This document shows, piece after piece, positions 11,301-22,800 of a stretch of 64,000 bases of DNA. Origin of the DNA: Pelecanus crispus (Eukaryota; Chordata; Aves; Pelecaniformes; Pelecanidae); assembly GCF_030463565.1 (NCBI RefSeq), contig NC_134661.1, positions 7,588,542 to 7,652,541 of the forward strand. The letters run 5' to 3'. Both the position numbers and the translations under genes were made by a program. Below the pieces are notes generated by a model that was given only the letters and a program-made list of their open reading frames with translations, did no database searches and was not told the origin of the DNA. Within the stretch, counting starts at the first letter, position 1. Every line of letters starts with the position of its first letter.

Positions 11301-13460
11301 GTCCTTTCCATCCTGCCTGGTCCTGGCTGAACTCGGGGAGGTGACAAAGGGCAGAGCTGTGGGCAGAGGACAGCCAGTACTGGGTGTCTCCTGCACCTCT
11401 GGTCTGGGAGGGCCTGGCTTCTCCTGGCCCACATCAAGCAGCCCGAGCACGACGTGGGGTGCCCGGGAGGAAGCGTGCCAGGACACCTTTACCTGTGCTA
11501 GCCAGGGAGGTGTGTGGGTGGCTCAGCTCGGGCAGACGAGGAGGCTCCTCGCAGAGCGTGGACCAGGGCCAGGCCTGCGAGCACAGCGCAGCTTTGCTGC
11601 CTTGCTGCTGGGCGCTTGGCAGAGCCTCCCTGCGTAGGGTGCGGCTGCCCTGGCTCCTGCCTCTTGCTCCGGAGGCACGGGCGCAGGGGGGCAGCTGGGA
11701 GGAGGCAGAGACGAGCATGTGTGTCCCACTCAGCGGCACGGCAGCCCCTTGGGGCCGGCTGGAAGTGGGGACTGCATCCCGGCCAGCAGCCTCGGCAAAC
11801 CCTGACTTCCCTTTCCCAGTCACCACCGCTGATCTGCAGCTCTCCGGCATGAGAACCCTGGAGCACGTGGCAGTCACCGTCACCATAACGCACCCGCGCC
11901 GCGGCAACCTGGAGATCAGGCTCTTCTGCCCCAGCGGCATGATGTCCCTGATAGGGACCACCAGGAGCATGGACTCGTAAGCACCGAAGGGGATGGGGGT
12001 GCGGAGGCTCACGCTGCAGGGCAGGACACCCAGCCCTGAGCCGGAGAGCCAGGGCCCGTGTCCAGCCTCATGGCTCGGGCCACGTTACCCTCTCATGGGT
12101 TGTTTCTCCTCACCCTTTGGCAGGGACCCCAATGGATTTGCTGACTGGACCTTCTCTACGGTCCGGTGCTGGGGCGAGGAAGCACAGGGCACGTACAGAC
12201 TGGTCATCAGGGACATCGGTGAGTCCCGCCGTCCAGCAGTCCTTTGTGCAGCGGTGGCAGCAGCTCTGTGCCATGTCCTGGGGAGCTGCCAGCTCGGCAG
12301 CCGCGGGTTAGCTCCGTGCGGTGCCACCCAGCCGGGTGGGAGAGTTCCCCGCTGGTCCAACCTGTTTCTTCTCCAGGAGATGAGAGCCTGAGGCCTGGGA
12401 CCTTGAAGCAGTGGCAGCTGACCCTGTACGGCTCCTCCTGGTCCCCAGCAGAGATGAAGGAACGGCAGAGGTAGAACACCACAACCCTGTCTCGGCGGGG
12501 AGGTGGGAGGCGGAGGGCTAAGGGACGTTACCAGCGGTCTCTGCGCAGGCGCTGCTTGGCTGGAGCAGCGTTGCCGCGAGCTGCGTGGCAGGGCGAGGCT
12601 GCAGCCTGGCCGCTGGCCCGGGGCTGCCCTCGATACGCTGCGCAGGGGAGCCGGGGCTGGGCCTGGCACGGGAGGGGAACCCTCCGTGGTGGAAGAGGCT
12701 CTGCAGAGCCTTTGTGGGCGTTTGGGACCCTCACGGGCTGCCGCCGTCCCCCAGGCTGCTGGAGGACGCCATGAGCGGGCGGTACCTGAGCAGCGACTTC
12801 TCCCTGCCCTGCCCTCCGGGGCTGGAGATCCCCGAGGAGCAGCGCTACACGATCACAGCCAACACCCTCAAGGTGAGCCTGCCCGCGGGCCGGGGGGACC
12901 GCCGCTGCACCCAGCAGGGACGCCCCGTCCTCTGCAGGAGGGGGAGCCTGCCTCGCCCCTCCTCCCGGCGCCGGGCCCTCTGCGCTGGGCGACAGCACGC
13001 TCCGAGGCAGCGCAGGGCTTTGTTTCTGAAGGGGTCTCCTCCTCCGCAGACCCTCCTGCTGTTGGGGTGCTTTGCCGTGTTCTGGACTTTCTACTACATG
13101 CTGGAGGTTTGCCTGACCAGGAACAACGTGAGGCTTGACCTGACCTGCAACGGCTCCACCATCTGCAGATGGTACCAGCAGGGAGGGAAGCACAGAGCCC
13201 TGGAGAGCGGCCTGGAGATGGAGTCTGTGCCGCTCTACCGGGAGAAGGACATCGAGGATGTCGAGATGGAGTGTGAGCACCCGGACCCTGCCCGGGAGGA
13301 CGAGGGGGAGGAAGGGTCCTGGACCCCCACCCACCCCAAACTTCCCAGCGGCGGCAGAGCCGCGAGCTTCCAGGAGGCAGCCCCCGCCGGAGCAGGGTAC
13401 CTTGGCCGGGAGGCGGCGGCCGAGCTCCTCTCGGAGGACGGGGCGTGCCAGACGTGCTAG
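1376..13460 (+). CDS. PCSK7: Proprotein convertase subtilisin/kexin type 7, 3' portion (10 coding exons)
   Basis: PC7 is a type I membrane serine endoprotease of the kexin family that cleaves precursors after paired basic residues in the late secretory pathway. Ten exons with GT/AG borders and matching phases encode about 497 residues that align without gaps of note to the human C-terminal two thirds. Exons: 1376-1514, 2119-2219, 7034-7201, 8275-8382, 9389-9491, 11820-11976, 12124-12218, 12377-12470, 12755-12872, 13050-13460 (stop TAG). Exon 1 carries the oxyanion-hole Asn (VVASGNGG) and exon 3 the catalytic Ser ([15 protein letters not shown]). The exons with the signal peptide, prodomain, catalytic Asp and His are not in the window, so the gene is cut by the window edge, not broken. 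No internal stop or frameshift was seen. The 3' end faces TAGLN. Exon borders are my reading of the sequence; the family assignment is very secure. Confidence 0.95.
9389..12872 (+). other. PCSK7: PC7 P-domain exons
   Basis: Exons at 9389, 11820, 12124, 12377 and 12755 encode the beta-barrel P domain that stabilises the catalytic domain of kexin-type proteases. The signature is [17 protein letters not shown] followed by [18 protein letters not shown] and [11 protein letters not shown]. The family motif RRGDL appears here as RRGNL; human PC7 has RRGSL, so loss of Asp is usual for PC7. The 12755 exon ([20 protein letters not shown]) is the linker toward the membrane. Confidence 0.9.
10163..10216. 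repeat. Two-copy 27 bp tandem duplication in a PCSK7 intron
   Basis: A 27 bp unit beginning ttgcaggtggtcc occurs twice in direct tandem at 10163-10189 and 10190-10216, in the intron between the exons at 9389 and 11820. The copies look identical, which suggests a recent duplication or slippage. Each unit contains cag followed by gtgg, so it resembles an acceptor, but no exon follows. Confidence 0.75.
13050..13460 (+). other. PCSK7: PC7 transmembrane anchor and cytosolic tail exon
   Basis: The last exon opens with a hydrophobic run, [19 protein letters not shown], that fits one membrane span. The tail follows. Two cysteines soon after the span (in [11 protein letters not shown]) correspond to the pair that is palmitoylated in mammalian PC7. 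The acidic sorting region reads [13 protein letters not shown] where human has ELESVPLCSSKD, so the Cys of the mammalian PLC trafficking motif is Tyr here. The rest of the tail is rich in Glu, Pro and Ala and is poorly conserved, as expected for this family. Confidence 0.85.
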
Positions 13461-14480
13461 CTGGGGCTGGGGGCTTGGGCTGCATCCCTCCCCCTCGCTA
13501 CGTCCTTCTGGGGCATGGGCAGCAGAGACTTCCTGAGCCACCGGGGACCGTTGCCGTTGCGTCCTGCGGAAGGTGGTGTTGGAAGCGGCTCAGGAACGAG
13601 GAGAAAGAGTGCTGGCAGCGGAAGGGGAGCTTCCCTTTCCCTCGCTCTGGAAAACAAAGCAAGCCTTAAACCTGCTCCTAACGGAGCCTGCCCTGCAGCG
13701 ACGCTCAGGGCTTCCCTTTGTGCGTGGAGCAAGGCCCCACGCCCATGCCTCCTGGCTGCGTGGCAGCCGTGGCAGAGCTACGCAGGGACTCCCCTGCATG
13801 CTGCGGCCTTGCAGCGCGGGGAGGAGGTCTCGCTTTGTCCCCAATTTCTGCAAAGCGAGCCTCGAAAATGTGGCAGGGCCCCTGGCAGCTGCCTTTGCAG
13901 TCAGGGACCCCATGGCACCGTCCTTTGCCCGCCCCGCTCGGCTGGGAGCTGGCCAGTAGCCACCAGTTACGCCCGGCTTAGCCACAGGGAGTCATTTTGC
14001 CCCTCTCCAGCCAGCGCTTGCTCCCTGTCCCCTGTGCTCTGACCCCGCCAGCTCCTCCTCATCTCCCGCAGGTGCCTGAGCAGCCACGCAGTTGGGGAGG
14101 CAGAAGGTAACGGGGTTTTCTCCACCGTCCCGCTCAGGGGGACAGGACGGGGCTGTCTGCCGCGGCGGGTGCAGAAGCACCTCTGGCAGCAGGCACGGTG
14201 GCAGCGCGAGCTCGCTGCGGCCGCTTCCCCGGTTGCTGCCCGCCACTTGCTGGGGCGTGGGTTGGTGCCTGGTGCGCGGGAGGGACGAGGCCGTGGGCAG
14301 TGCCCGCTGCGGGCCGGGGAGGGGAGGTCGAGTTGCTCTGGCAGCGGCTCATCCGCGAGCGGGGTTGGCTTGTTCATGCGCCTTTGGGTTCGTTGGTTTA
14401 TTTTTTTAAAGCTGGGGTTTGTTTTTTAATCAGCAAAGCCCTTTTCTCTAGCTTTCCAAATAAAGTCTTAAAAACCCTCT
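13461..14480 (+). other. PCSK7: PCSK7 3' UTR
   Basis: The region from the TAG stop to just past the AATAAA at 14459 is read as the 3' UTR, about 1 kb. It is rich in Gly/Ala/Arg-coding GC sequence with no conserved frame. It becomes T-rich near 14380-14440, as many 3' UTR ends do. The 3' limit is inferred from the signal alone. Confidence 0.65.
14459..14464 (+). terminator. PCSK7: Polyadenylation signal AATAAA of PCSK7
   Basis: This is the first canonical AATAAA on the plus strand after the PCSK7 stop, about 1 kb downstream. A pyrimidine-rich stretch follows (cttctcccccatcc). Cleavage is expected near 14480. Confidence 0.65.
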
Positions 14481-14864
14481 TCTCCCCCATCCATCACTCC
14501 TCTGCCCTCCCAGCGCTTTTTTTGCTGTGGGCTCATGAGTCAGCCAGCGCCTCCCGGGCCCGTGGGGAGGCTGGGCCGGGGCTGCTCGCAGCCCTCCGTG
14601 CCCTGCTCCCTGGCAGCCGGGATAAGCGGGAAAAGCGGTTGGAAGGAGGAAGGTCGGAGCTGCGGCTCGGGCGGGAGAGGGCAGAGCTCGCCAAGCCGGG
14701 CAGGGAAAGAGCGATCCCCAGCTCTGCTTTTCCCAGGTTCGGAGCTGGAAGAAGGAGCAGCCGCGGCCCAGGCGACCGGAGCGGCTTTTACGGAGCGTGG
14801 CTTCGGCTTTCCCGGCACCGCTGGCCGGGCGACGGGGCGGGCGGGAGGAAACCTCGTCAGGCCA
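14481..14864. other. Short intergenic gap between convergent PCSK7 and TAGLN
   Basis: About 380 bp separate the two inferred cleavage sites. The gap is GC-rich and shows no gene, tRNA or recognisable repeat. Confidence 0.55.
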
Positions 14865-15409
14865 GGCTAGATGAATAACCTTTTTAATTTTGACAAAAAC
14901 AAAGTACAAAACCAAGGCCAATTTTCTTTTTCTCCCCATTCGCAAGGATCTCCGCGGCGGTGGCGCGGGGCTGCGGGCAGGCGGGGCGGCTCCGGGGGCC
15001 GGGGCGCGCGCCCTTCCCACCCGCTGTCCCGGCGAGGGCGGCGGGGCACCCAGGGGTGCTGGCGAGCGCGGCGGGGGCAGGACCGGCTGGCGGCGGGGCT
15101 CGCAGGGGTGCGGCGGGGAGGTGCGAGGCCGGAGGGGAGAGGCTGCCCGGGGCACGGCGGGGCGGCCCCGAGGCCGGGTGCGTGGCCGCGCGCGGGGGGC
15201 TGCGGCTGGGCGCGTGCTGCCGTTGGTTGCGCTGAAGGGTCGCTTGGGCTGGCTTGGCGTTTTCTTTTCAATAAATACCAATCGGTGAGGGGGCGGTGGC
15301 GGCCGCCGGGGCGGCTGCGGCGCGCAGGGCCGGGGGGAGCGGAGACGGAGGTCCCGGCTGGGGCTGCTCTCCCGGCGGCGGGAGGGCGGGGGGCGGCGAG
15401 GGGGGCTGC
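14865..15409 (-). other. TAGLN: TAGLN 3' UTR
   Basis: This is read as the 3' UTR from the stop to just past the ATTAAA signal. It is strongly GC-rich at 14950-15240. It also contains a plus-strand AATAAA at 15270-15275, which is not in the sense orientation for this gene. Confidence 0.5.
14883..14888 (-). terminator. TAGLN: Polyadenylation signal ATTAAA of TAGLN (minus strand)
   Basis: The plus-strand TTTAAT reads as ATTAAA on the minus strand, about 520 bp past the TAGLN stop. ATTAAA is the commonest variant signal. No better hexamer lies between it and the stop. Confidence 0.5.
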
Positions 15410-16448
<1,039 letters not shown>

Positions 16449-16450
16449 GT

Positions 16451-18344
16451 CTGCGGCGGGTGGGAGACCTGGCAGCGGGACGGGGACCGTCAGGCCACGG
16501 AGATGCTTTCCCCTGCCCGAGGACCCCGCGGCCACCCCAGCACCCTGCAGCATCCGCCTCCCACCCTGCTGCTGTGGTGACGCGCCCTCCTCCCAGCTCT
16601 TCCCTTGCCGCGCAACGGCCCTTCAGCTCTGTCCGGGCACGTTCGGAGGTGAGTGCGCAGCCCTGACCGCCGCAGCCTGCCTGGGCAGATGGTTCCCATC
16701 CCGGCAGAGGTGCTTCATCCCTGCTCCCCGGCTCAGGCTGCGCAGGAGAGCGGCCTCGTCCCCGTCCTGCGCCCGCTCGGCTGCACGCCGGCTCTGCGTT
16801 GGCATGAACATCCCCGGCGTGGCCGTGCCCTCGGGCCGGGGCCACCGTGCTCTCCCCACGGGGGCTGCAGAGCAGAGGGGTCCGGGTGGCAGGGTGACCG
16901 CGGCGGGGCTGGGTGGCTGCGGCACGGCATGGCGGCCGTGGCACGGCGGGGTGGCCGCGGTGCTGTGGGGTGGCCTCGGCGCGGCAGGTCCTGGTGCCGG
17001 GGAGGAGCGCAGGCGAGGCGGGAGCGCGGTGGGAGCCATGCCCGTGCCCTTGTAAGGGCGTGCTGCGGGCAGAGATGGCAGGTAGCGGGCTGCGGGCAGG
17101 GCCGGAGGGTGCTGGGGGGGATGCCGGGGGGGAGAGGCGCTGGGAGCCGTAGCCAAGCCCTCGGCGGAGCTGGCCTCGCTCCTCCCCGCGCAGCGCCCTG
17201 CTTGGCATTAAGCCACCGAGCGCCGGGGCTGCGCCATTGAGGAGCCGCGGGCTCGGTCCCCGCGCCCACGCCCTGCCCCGGGCTGGCTCGCCCCGGCCAC
17301 CGGGCAGATGCGCCCCGGCCGCTGCAGGACGGGCTCTGAGCCCTGGCACAGCTCGGCGCAGCGGAGGACGCTGACCGCGCTTGCTGCCAGCAATGCCGTG
17401 GTGCCCGTCGAGCCTCGCAGGCTGGATCCCACGCACCGCCGGGCACGGCCAGCAATGCTACAGCCAGCTCCGCTCCATGCCCCGCGCCCCGGGGGGATCG
17501 CGGGCAGAGCCCAGCCTTGCCGGCCACGGCTCCCACGGCCACGCGGCACTGCCCGCTGGCCCCCAGACCCGCCAGCGCCGTGCCCATCACCCATCCCCAC
17601 CGAGGCACGGGGCAGAACCGGGCCAGCGGGGGCTGGAGTCGCCCTGAGCCCCGTGCTGAGCCCCAAACAGCCCCTCCGGCCGCTGTGGGGCTGAGCCCGG
17701 CCAGCCCGCAGCCCCGCAGCGCTGACGGCAATGCCGTGCTGAGGAGCAGGAGCAGCACAGAGCCCCGGGCAGCGTCCCCAGCCCAGGGAGCCACGTCCCC
17801 CGCCCGAGCAGCAGCTTCCCCTCCTGGGGAGCCCGACCCTCATCCGGGGAGCAGCGTGGGGATCCAAGGAGCAGCATCCCAACTCCAGGGAGCAGCATCC
17901 CAACCCCAGGGAGCAGCATCCCAACCCTGGGGACCCGCATCCCCATCCCGGGGAGCAGCATCCCAACCCTGGGGAGCAGCATCCCCATCCCAGGGAGCAG
18001 CATCCCAACCCTGGGGAGCAGCATCCCCCCCTGGGGAGCAGCATCCCCATCCCAGGGAGCAGCATCCCAACCCTGGGGAGCAGCATCCCAACCGCAGGGA
18101 GCAGCATCCCCCCCTGGGGAGCAGCATCCCCATCCCAGGGAGCAGCATCCCAACCCCGGGGAGCAGCATCCCACTTGGAGGAGTAGAATCCCCATGCCGG
18201 GAGCAGGATCGCAGTCCCGGGAGCGGCATTGCCATCCCAGGCGCAGGGTCCCCATCCCGGGGAGCAGCACCCCGGTGCCAGGGGCTGGTGTCCCCACCCC
18301 AGGCACCCTCCCCGCTGCCCCCCCCCCCCCCCGGCAGGACTCAC
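16451..18344 (-). other. TAGLN: TAGLN intron 1
   Basis: A long first intron before the ATG exon is the normal layout of TAGLN. This one is about 1.9 kb, GC-rich, and holds the minisatellite at 17858-18262. No coding exon was seen; the long open frames on both strands follow from base composition and the repeat period. Confidence 0.55.
17858..18262. repeat. GC-rich minisatellite, 20-22 bp unit, about 18 copies
   Basis: Units of the form agcagcatcccaaccctggg repeat in tandem, with 20-22 bp spacing. About 15 copies are close to consensus and the last few toward 18262 are degenerate. Variant cores alternate between cccaaccc and ccccatccc. The array sits within TAGLN intron 1, a few hundred bases from the inferred promoter. 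Confidence 0.85.
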
Positions 18345-18400
18345 AAGCAGCTGCTCACGGAGGCGAGGGGCGATGCTCTGCGCGGGAGCCAGCACACTGC
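18345..18400 (-). other. TAGLN: Inferred noncoding exon 1 of TAGLN
   Basis: A donor on the minus strand (CTT then GTGAGTCC, boundary at 18345/18344) lies about 150-200 bp downstream of the proximal CArG box. That is where mammalian SM22 exon 1 sits relative to its proximal CArG. The transcription start near 18400 is an estimate from that spacing. Confidence 0.4.
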
Positions 18401-18538
18401 ACAGTTAGGAGGCCGACGCTGTGCTAAAAGGCTGGCGCTGGGACAGTGATGTCAGCGCGGCCGGGGGGCCAGGCCCCCCCCAGCCCTCCCTCCCGGGGCG
18501 CGCCAGCCCCGCGGCGCACCATGACTCTGGCCCAGGCA

Positions 18539-18548
18539 CCATATTTGG
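18539..18548 (-). promoter_or_regulatory. TAGLN: Proximal CArG box (SRF site) of TAGLN
   Basis: The plus strand reads CCATATTTGG; the minus strand reads CCAAATATGG. This is a perfect CC(A/T)6GG box and the same word as the proximal CArG of the mammalian SM22 promoter, as I recall it. It lies between TAGLN and the SIDT2 3' end in the right orientation. SRF with myocardin is the expected activator. Confidence 0.8.
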
Positions 18549-18662
18549 GGAAAGACTCCGAAAATCAGCGACTAAGGCCCGTGGCCGAGCATTCCCCGCG
18601 TGCCTCCTCCCCAGCGGGTTTGGGGGCAGGGAGGAAGCGGGCCGGGGGCTGATGGAGTAAGT

Positions 18663-18672
18663 CCTTTTATAG
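18663..18672 (-). promoter_or_regulatory. TAGLN: Distal CArG-like box of TAGLN
   Basis: The minus strand reads CTATAAAAGG, one base off a CArG consensus. It lies 124 bp upstream of the proximal box, close to the spacing of the paired CArG elements in the mammalian SM22 promoter. It could also be taken for a TATA box, but it is about 270 bp from the inferred start, so the CArG reading fits better. Confidence 0.6.
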
Positions 18673-19240
18673 CCAGGCGCTCGGCCGGGCGCAGGAGCCG
18701 CCGAGGGTTTCTGCCCTGACTTCATGGCTGGTTTCCCTGTGCGCTCACTGCCGGGGAGCTGGGGCGGCCGAGCGGGGCTCCCGGCGGGGGCACGGCAGCC
18801 TGGGCAGCACCCACCGCCCACCCCGCTCGGGGTTGGCCGGGTGTCCCGGTTTTGGCTTAGTTGCTGGCTGGGGCTAAACCACGACAGCGGGGCAGAGCAG
18901 CGAGGCTGCGGGCATTGCGCCCGGGCACCCCGGAGCCAGCCCCGGCACTCACCCTGCCCCGGCCGGCCACCAGCCCGCTCGGCTGGGCCAGGGCACAGCC
19001 AGGCGTGCAGCACCCGCAATGGGGTGCCAAGGGGAGCCCCAGCCTGCCCGCAGCCTCGCTGCCTGCAAAGTGGGACCTCCCCGGGCACCCCTGACCCCCC
19101 TGGGGCTGCCAGCCCCCTGCACCCCACAGCTCCACACCCCGGCAGGGCAGAGCCTGCCGCCCCCGCTGCCCCTGGGGACCCTCGGGGACCCCCGGTGCCC
19201 TCCGAGCTCCCGCTGCCCAGGCAGCAGGCGGCAGGCGCGG
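18673..19240. other. Intergenic region between TAGLN promoter and SIDT2 3' end
   Basis: The spacing from the distal CArG to the inferred SIDT2 cleavage site is under 600 bp. Apart from the LTR-end fragment I see no gene or repeat here. Confidence 0.5.
18848..18886 (-). mobile_element. Short LTR-end fragment of an avian LTR retroelement (fossil)
   Basis: On the minus strand the segment begins TGTCGTGGTTTAGCCCCAGC and continues for about 30 bases in the style of a terminal sequence that I recall as very common in bird genomes (a TGT-starting LTR end). Only the extreme end is recognisable, so this is a broken remnant. No internal region, partner LTR or target-site duplication was identified. 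Age cannot be judged from so short a piece. Confidence 0.45.
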
Positions 19241-19255
19241 GCAAAGTGCAGACAC

Positions 19256-19261
19256 TTTAAT
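19256..19261 (-). terminator. SIDT2: Polyadenylation signal ATTAAA of SIDT2 (minus strand)
   Basis: Plus-strand TTTAAT at this site is the only AATAAA/ATTAAA-type hexamer I found in the 600 bp past the SIDT2 stop. Cleavage near 19240 gives a 3' UTR of about 590 bp. Confidence 0.55.
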
Positions 19262-19832
19262 GCGAGTCCCTTCCCAGCAGACACACGCACGGAGAGCAGG
19301 CGACAGCCTTGGTGGGGAGCGGCGACGGGGGGCATGAATGCCCGCCGCCCTCCTGGGACGCCGGAGGAGACGCCATCGCCGCCGCTGCGCCGGACGTGCG
19401 CACCCCCACCTCCCACCCATACGACTCAGGCACTGAAGAGAGACCCCAACCCGCGTGCTCAGGGGCCACGGGGCTGCTGGCACGGCACTCGCCCCGACCC
19501 CCTGCACCGCGGGCGATTGGACACGGAGCGGCAGCAGCACCTTTTCCAGTGTCACTTGCCACCGAGGACAGGTGCCCCGGCGGCCCCCCAGCCCCGTTTT
19601 TGGCTACGACGAGCCCGGGAACGGGCATGCAGCACCAGGGAGGGACCCAGCCGGCGGGGAGGACGTGCACCGGGACCCCCGGGCTGCACGGGGAGGGGGA
19701 CGGAGTGGCTGGCGGGACCCGCAGCACGGGCATCCCTCCCCAGGGGCACGCATCGCCCCAGTGGGTGCCCCCTCCCGGGGGCTGCAGCCGGGCGTTTGGC
19801 ACGGTCCCAGGGCAGCGGGCAGCTGCAGGCCC
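19262..19832 (-). other. SIDT2: SIDT2 3' UTR
   Basis: GC-rich sequence between the SIDT2 stop and the ATTAAA signal. No conserved frame was seen. Confidence 0.55.
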
Positions 19833-22800
19833 CTAGAAAACGTAGATCTTGTCCCGCTGGACGCAGTCCAGGTCATCGTCCAGCGTCAGCAGCACCTGCG
19901 GAGCAAGGGGAGCGGGGCTGCGGTGAGCCGGGGCGGCCGGGGGCAGCCGGCAGCCGCGCCGGTGGCAGCCGGCACCTACCAGGAAGGAGCCGAACATGGC
20001 GATGGAGGAGAGGAAGTGCCAGATGTCGTGGTCGTCAAAGAAGTCGAGCAGGATGCAGTCGCGGTTGTGCTCCCGGGACTCGGCCGGCGTTTTCTGTTGG
20101 GGACAGGGCCAGCCGTCACCGCGCCGCCGGCAGCCACCCCATCTGCGCGCCCACCGCGCCGCCCTCCCGCTCACCTGCCAGGTGCTGAGCCCCTGGAAGA
20201 AGAAGAAGAGGGCGAAGCCCCAGACCACGGAGGTGCCGATGATGCAGAGCAAGGGGATGAGCTTGATGCGCTCGCCGCTGCGGAGCTGCGGTGGAGGCCA
20301 AGGTCAGCGCGCGGGCAGGCGCTGGCGGGGCTGCCCGTCCCTGCCCTCCCCGCCGGGCACGCAGCGCCCGCACCGCTGGGCCGGGGGGCTCGGCTCGCAC
20401 CTTCATGATGATGTAGAAGGCGAAGTAGAGGAGGAGGTTGCAGATGCCGATGGCCAGCAGGTAGGAAGCGAAGTCGTTGGGGCGGACAATGAGGCCGTAG
20501 GCAGCGCTGGGGAGGCAGGGGCAGGCAGCGGGGTCAGCGCAGCCCGGGGTGCCCCCCCCGCCCGCTGCACCCCAATTTCCCCCAGGCACGCCGGCAGCCC
20601 CCGGGAGGTCGGGCAGCGCATGGGGACACCGGGGCCGCTGCGGCGGGGACCTGCCGTGCCGGGCTCACAGCCGTCACGAGCTGGCAGCCCCCAGCCCCAG
20701 CGGCGGGGACCGCAGCGGGGGACGGGGAGCACCGGGGTCTGGCCTGCGCCCGGCTCCGCACTTACAGCGACCAGTTGATGATGTTTCCCATGACCAGGAG
20801 CACCATTCGATCCTGCAAAGGGCGAGGGGGGCCGTGAGGGGCAGGCAGGCGCCCGCTTCAGGCAGGGAGGGCTGCCGGGGGGAGCGGGGGCTGTCTCCGC
20901 AGAGCCGGGGACCCCGGTGCCGCGAGCCGCAGTGCCAGCACTCACCACGTACATGGGCCCGCTGCACTGGCGGACGCAGTCCGTGTACAGCACGTGCAGG
21001 ATCCTGCGCAGGATGCCCGTGTCTGCAGGGAGAGGAGAGGAGAGGTCGTGCCGGGGGGGGCCGCCGCGCTGCCCCCCACGCGCCCCGCTCGCGCCGCTGC
21101 CCCCGCCTCACCCAGCTTCCAGCGCCCCATGTAGTAGAGCTGGGTGCTCAGCAGCAGGGTGGCCACGATGTGGATGACGGAGAAGACGATCCAGAAGGCC
21201 GTGTTCCCCTTGCCGAAGACCTGCGGGGCGAGCGGGGCGGCGGGCAGCGGGGGTGACCAGCCGCCCGCCCCCCGCCACCGGCACCCACCGTACTCACCAC
21301 GCCGACGACGGAGAAGAAGATGACGAGGGCCAGGCAGGCGTAGGCGCTGTAGGCGCTGGCATTGATGTCCGGGTGGCGTTTCTGGTAGAGCTTCAGCATG
21401 CAGAGCCCCGCGATCATGTACATGAAGGAGGTGTCTGCGGGGCGCGCAGCGGTGAGCGGGGCGCGGGCGGCCCCGGCGCGGGCGGCGGGGGGGGGACGGG
21501 GGGCACTCACCGAACTGGAAGTTGGTGTAGTTGGGGCAGACGTGGTAGCAGGCGCTGAGCAGCCCCTCCATCATGAGGGCGGTGCCCATGGCGTAGAAGA
21601 GCCCGAAGTGCTTGGGGATGCCGCACTCCTGGGGGGCGGGAGGGGAGGGAGGGGAAGCGGGGGTCCCGGGCAGCGCAGCCCCCCCCCCGGGCGCGGAGCC
21701 CGGCGGCCGCCCGCCCCTTACCAGGGCGTGGGCGTCGTTGCGCATGAGCGCCCGGTTGTAGTTGATCTCCCGCTGCAGGATGATGAGCAGGAAGAGCAGG
21801 CCCAGCAGGACGTAGCCCAGGTTGCTGAGGATGTTGTTGAAGGCACTGCGGGGGCGGCGGTCCAGTCGTGGGTGCTGCGGACCCCTCTCCCCGCCCCCCG
21901 GGGCACCGGGACCCCGCCGCAGCCCTGCCCCAGGTGCGGGGGACCCCCGGCCGCCCACCGGCTCCCCCGAACCCACCTGAGGTTCCCCAGCGGGTGGGCG
22001 CACAGAAAGTTGTAGTAGCAGATGTCCTGGTTGCCGGTGACGTTCACCACCTGCGTGCGCGGGCACAGTGAGAGCAGGCGGCGGCCGGACGCGGGCGACG
22101 GCCCCAGCGCGGCCGGCGAGCGCGGTGCGGGGCCGCAGCCCGCCGAGCTCCCGGGAGCCCCGTTTGCTGCCGCCGCCGCCCCGCTTACTGTCTGGTAGGT
22201 GATGACGAGCTGGACGACGGGGAGGGCGTAGAAGACGGCGATGGTGGCGATGTTCCTGGGAGAGGCGGAGGGGGTGTCAGGGGGTCCCCGCTGCCCGCCC
22301 CGGCTCAGGACGCTGCCCCGTGCCCCCCATCCCCGCTGCCCCCCGCTCACCAGAAGTAGATCTGGTACTTCTTTCGCAGCACCCGCTTGTCCTTGCGGGC
22401 CAGGTCGGCCACGCAGAGGTATTGCTGGAAGGAGAGGCAGGTGGAGGGGCTCGCCCCGGCCGGGGGGGAGCCGCCGGCGGCGGGGCGGAGGGCGCGGGGC
22501 GGGACGCACCTTGGTGCGGATGACGTTCTTGTCGTAGTCGATGTCGGCCAGCGTGTCGTAGTCATCCTCCTCCACGGAGCTGAGCGAGTCCAGGCGCGGC
22601 CGGCCCGCCACGTTCTCCAGCGACCGCTCCCCTGCGGCCGAGCAGGGGCCGTCAGCGCAGCCCCTCAGCCCAGCCCGCCTCGGCGTCCCCCCCGCAGGAC
22701 CCCAATCACCCCCAATTAACCGCTCGGCTGCCTCCGCGCCGACTCGCGCCGGGGACGGGCTCCGGCTCCGCGTGGCCCCGTGCGCTGCCCCTGCCCTGGG

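Noticed and set aside
12528-13541. Minus-strand open frame of 337 codons
   Set aside because: It is antisense to the last PCSK7 exons, has no family resemblance and follows from codon bias of the real gene.
15270-15275. Plus-strand AATAAA as the main PCSK7 polyadenylation signal
   Set aside because: The AATAAA at 14459 is nearer the stop and outside TAGLN. Kept only as a possible distal site.
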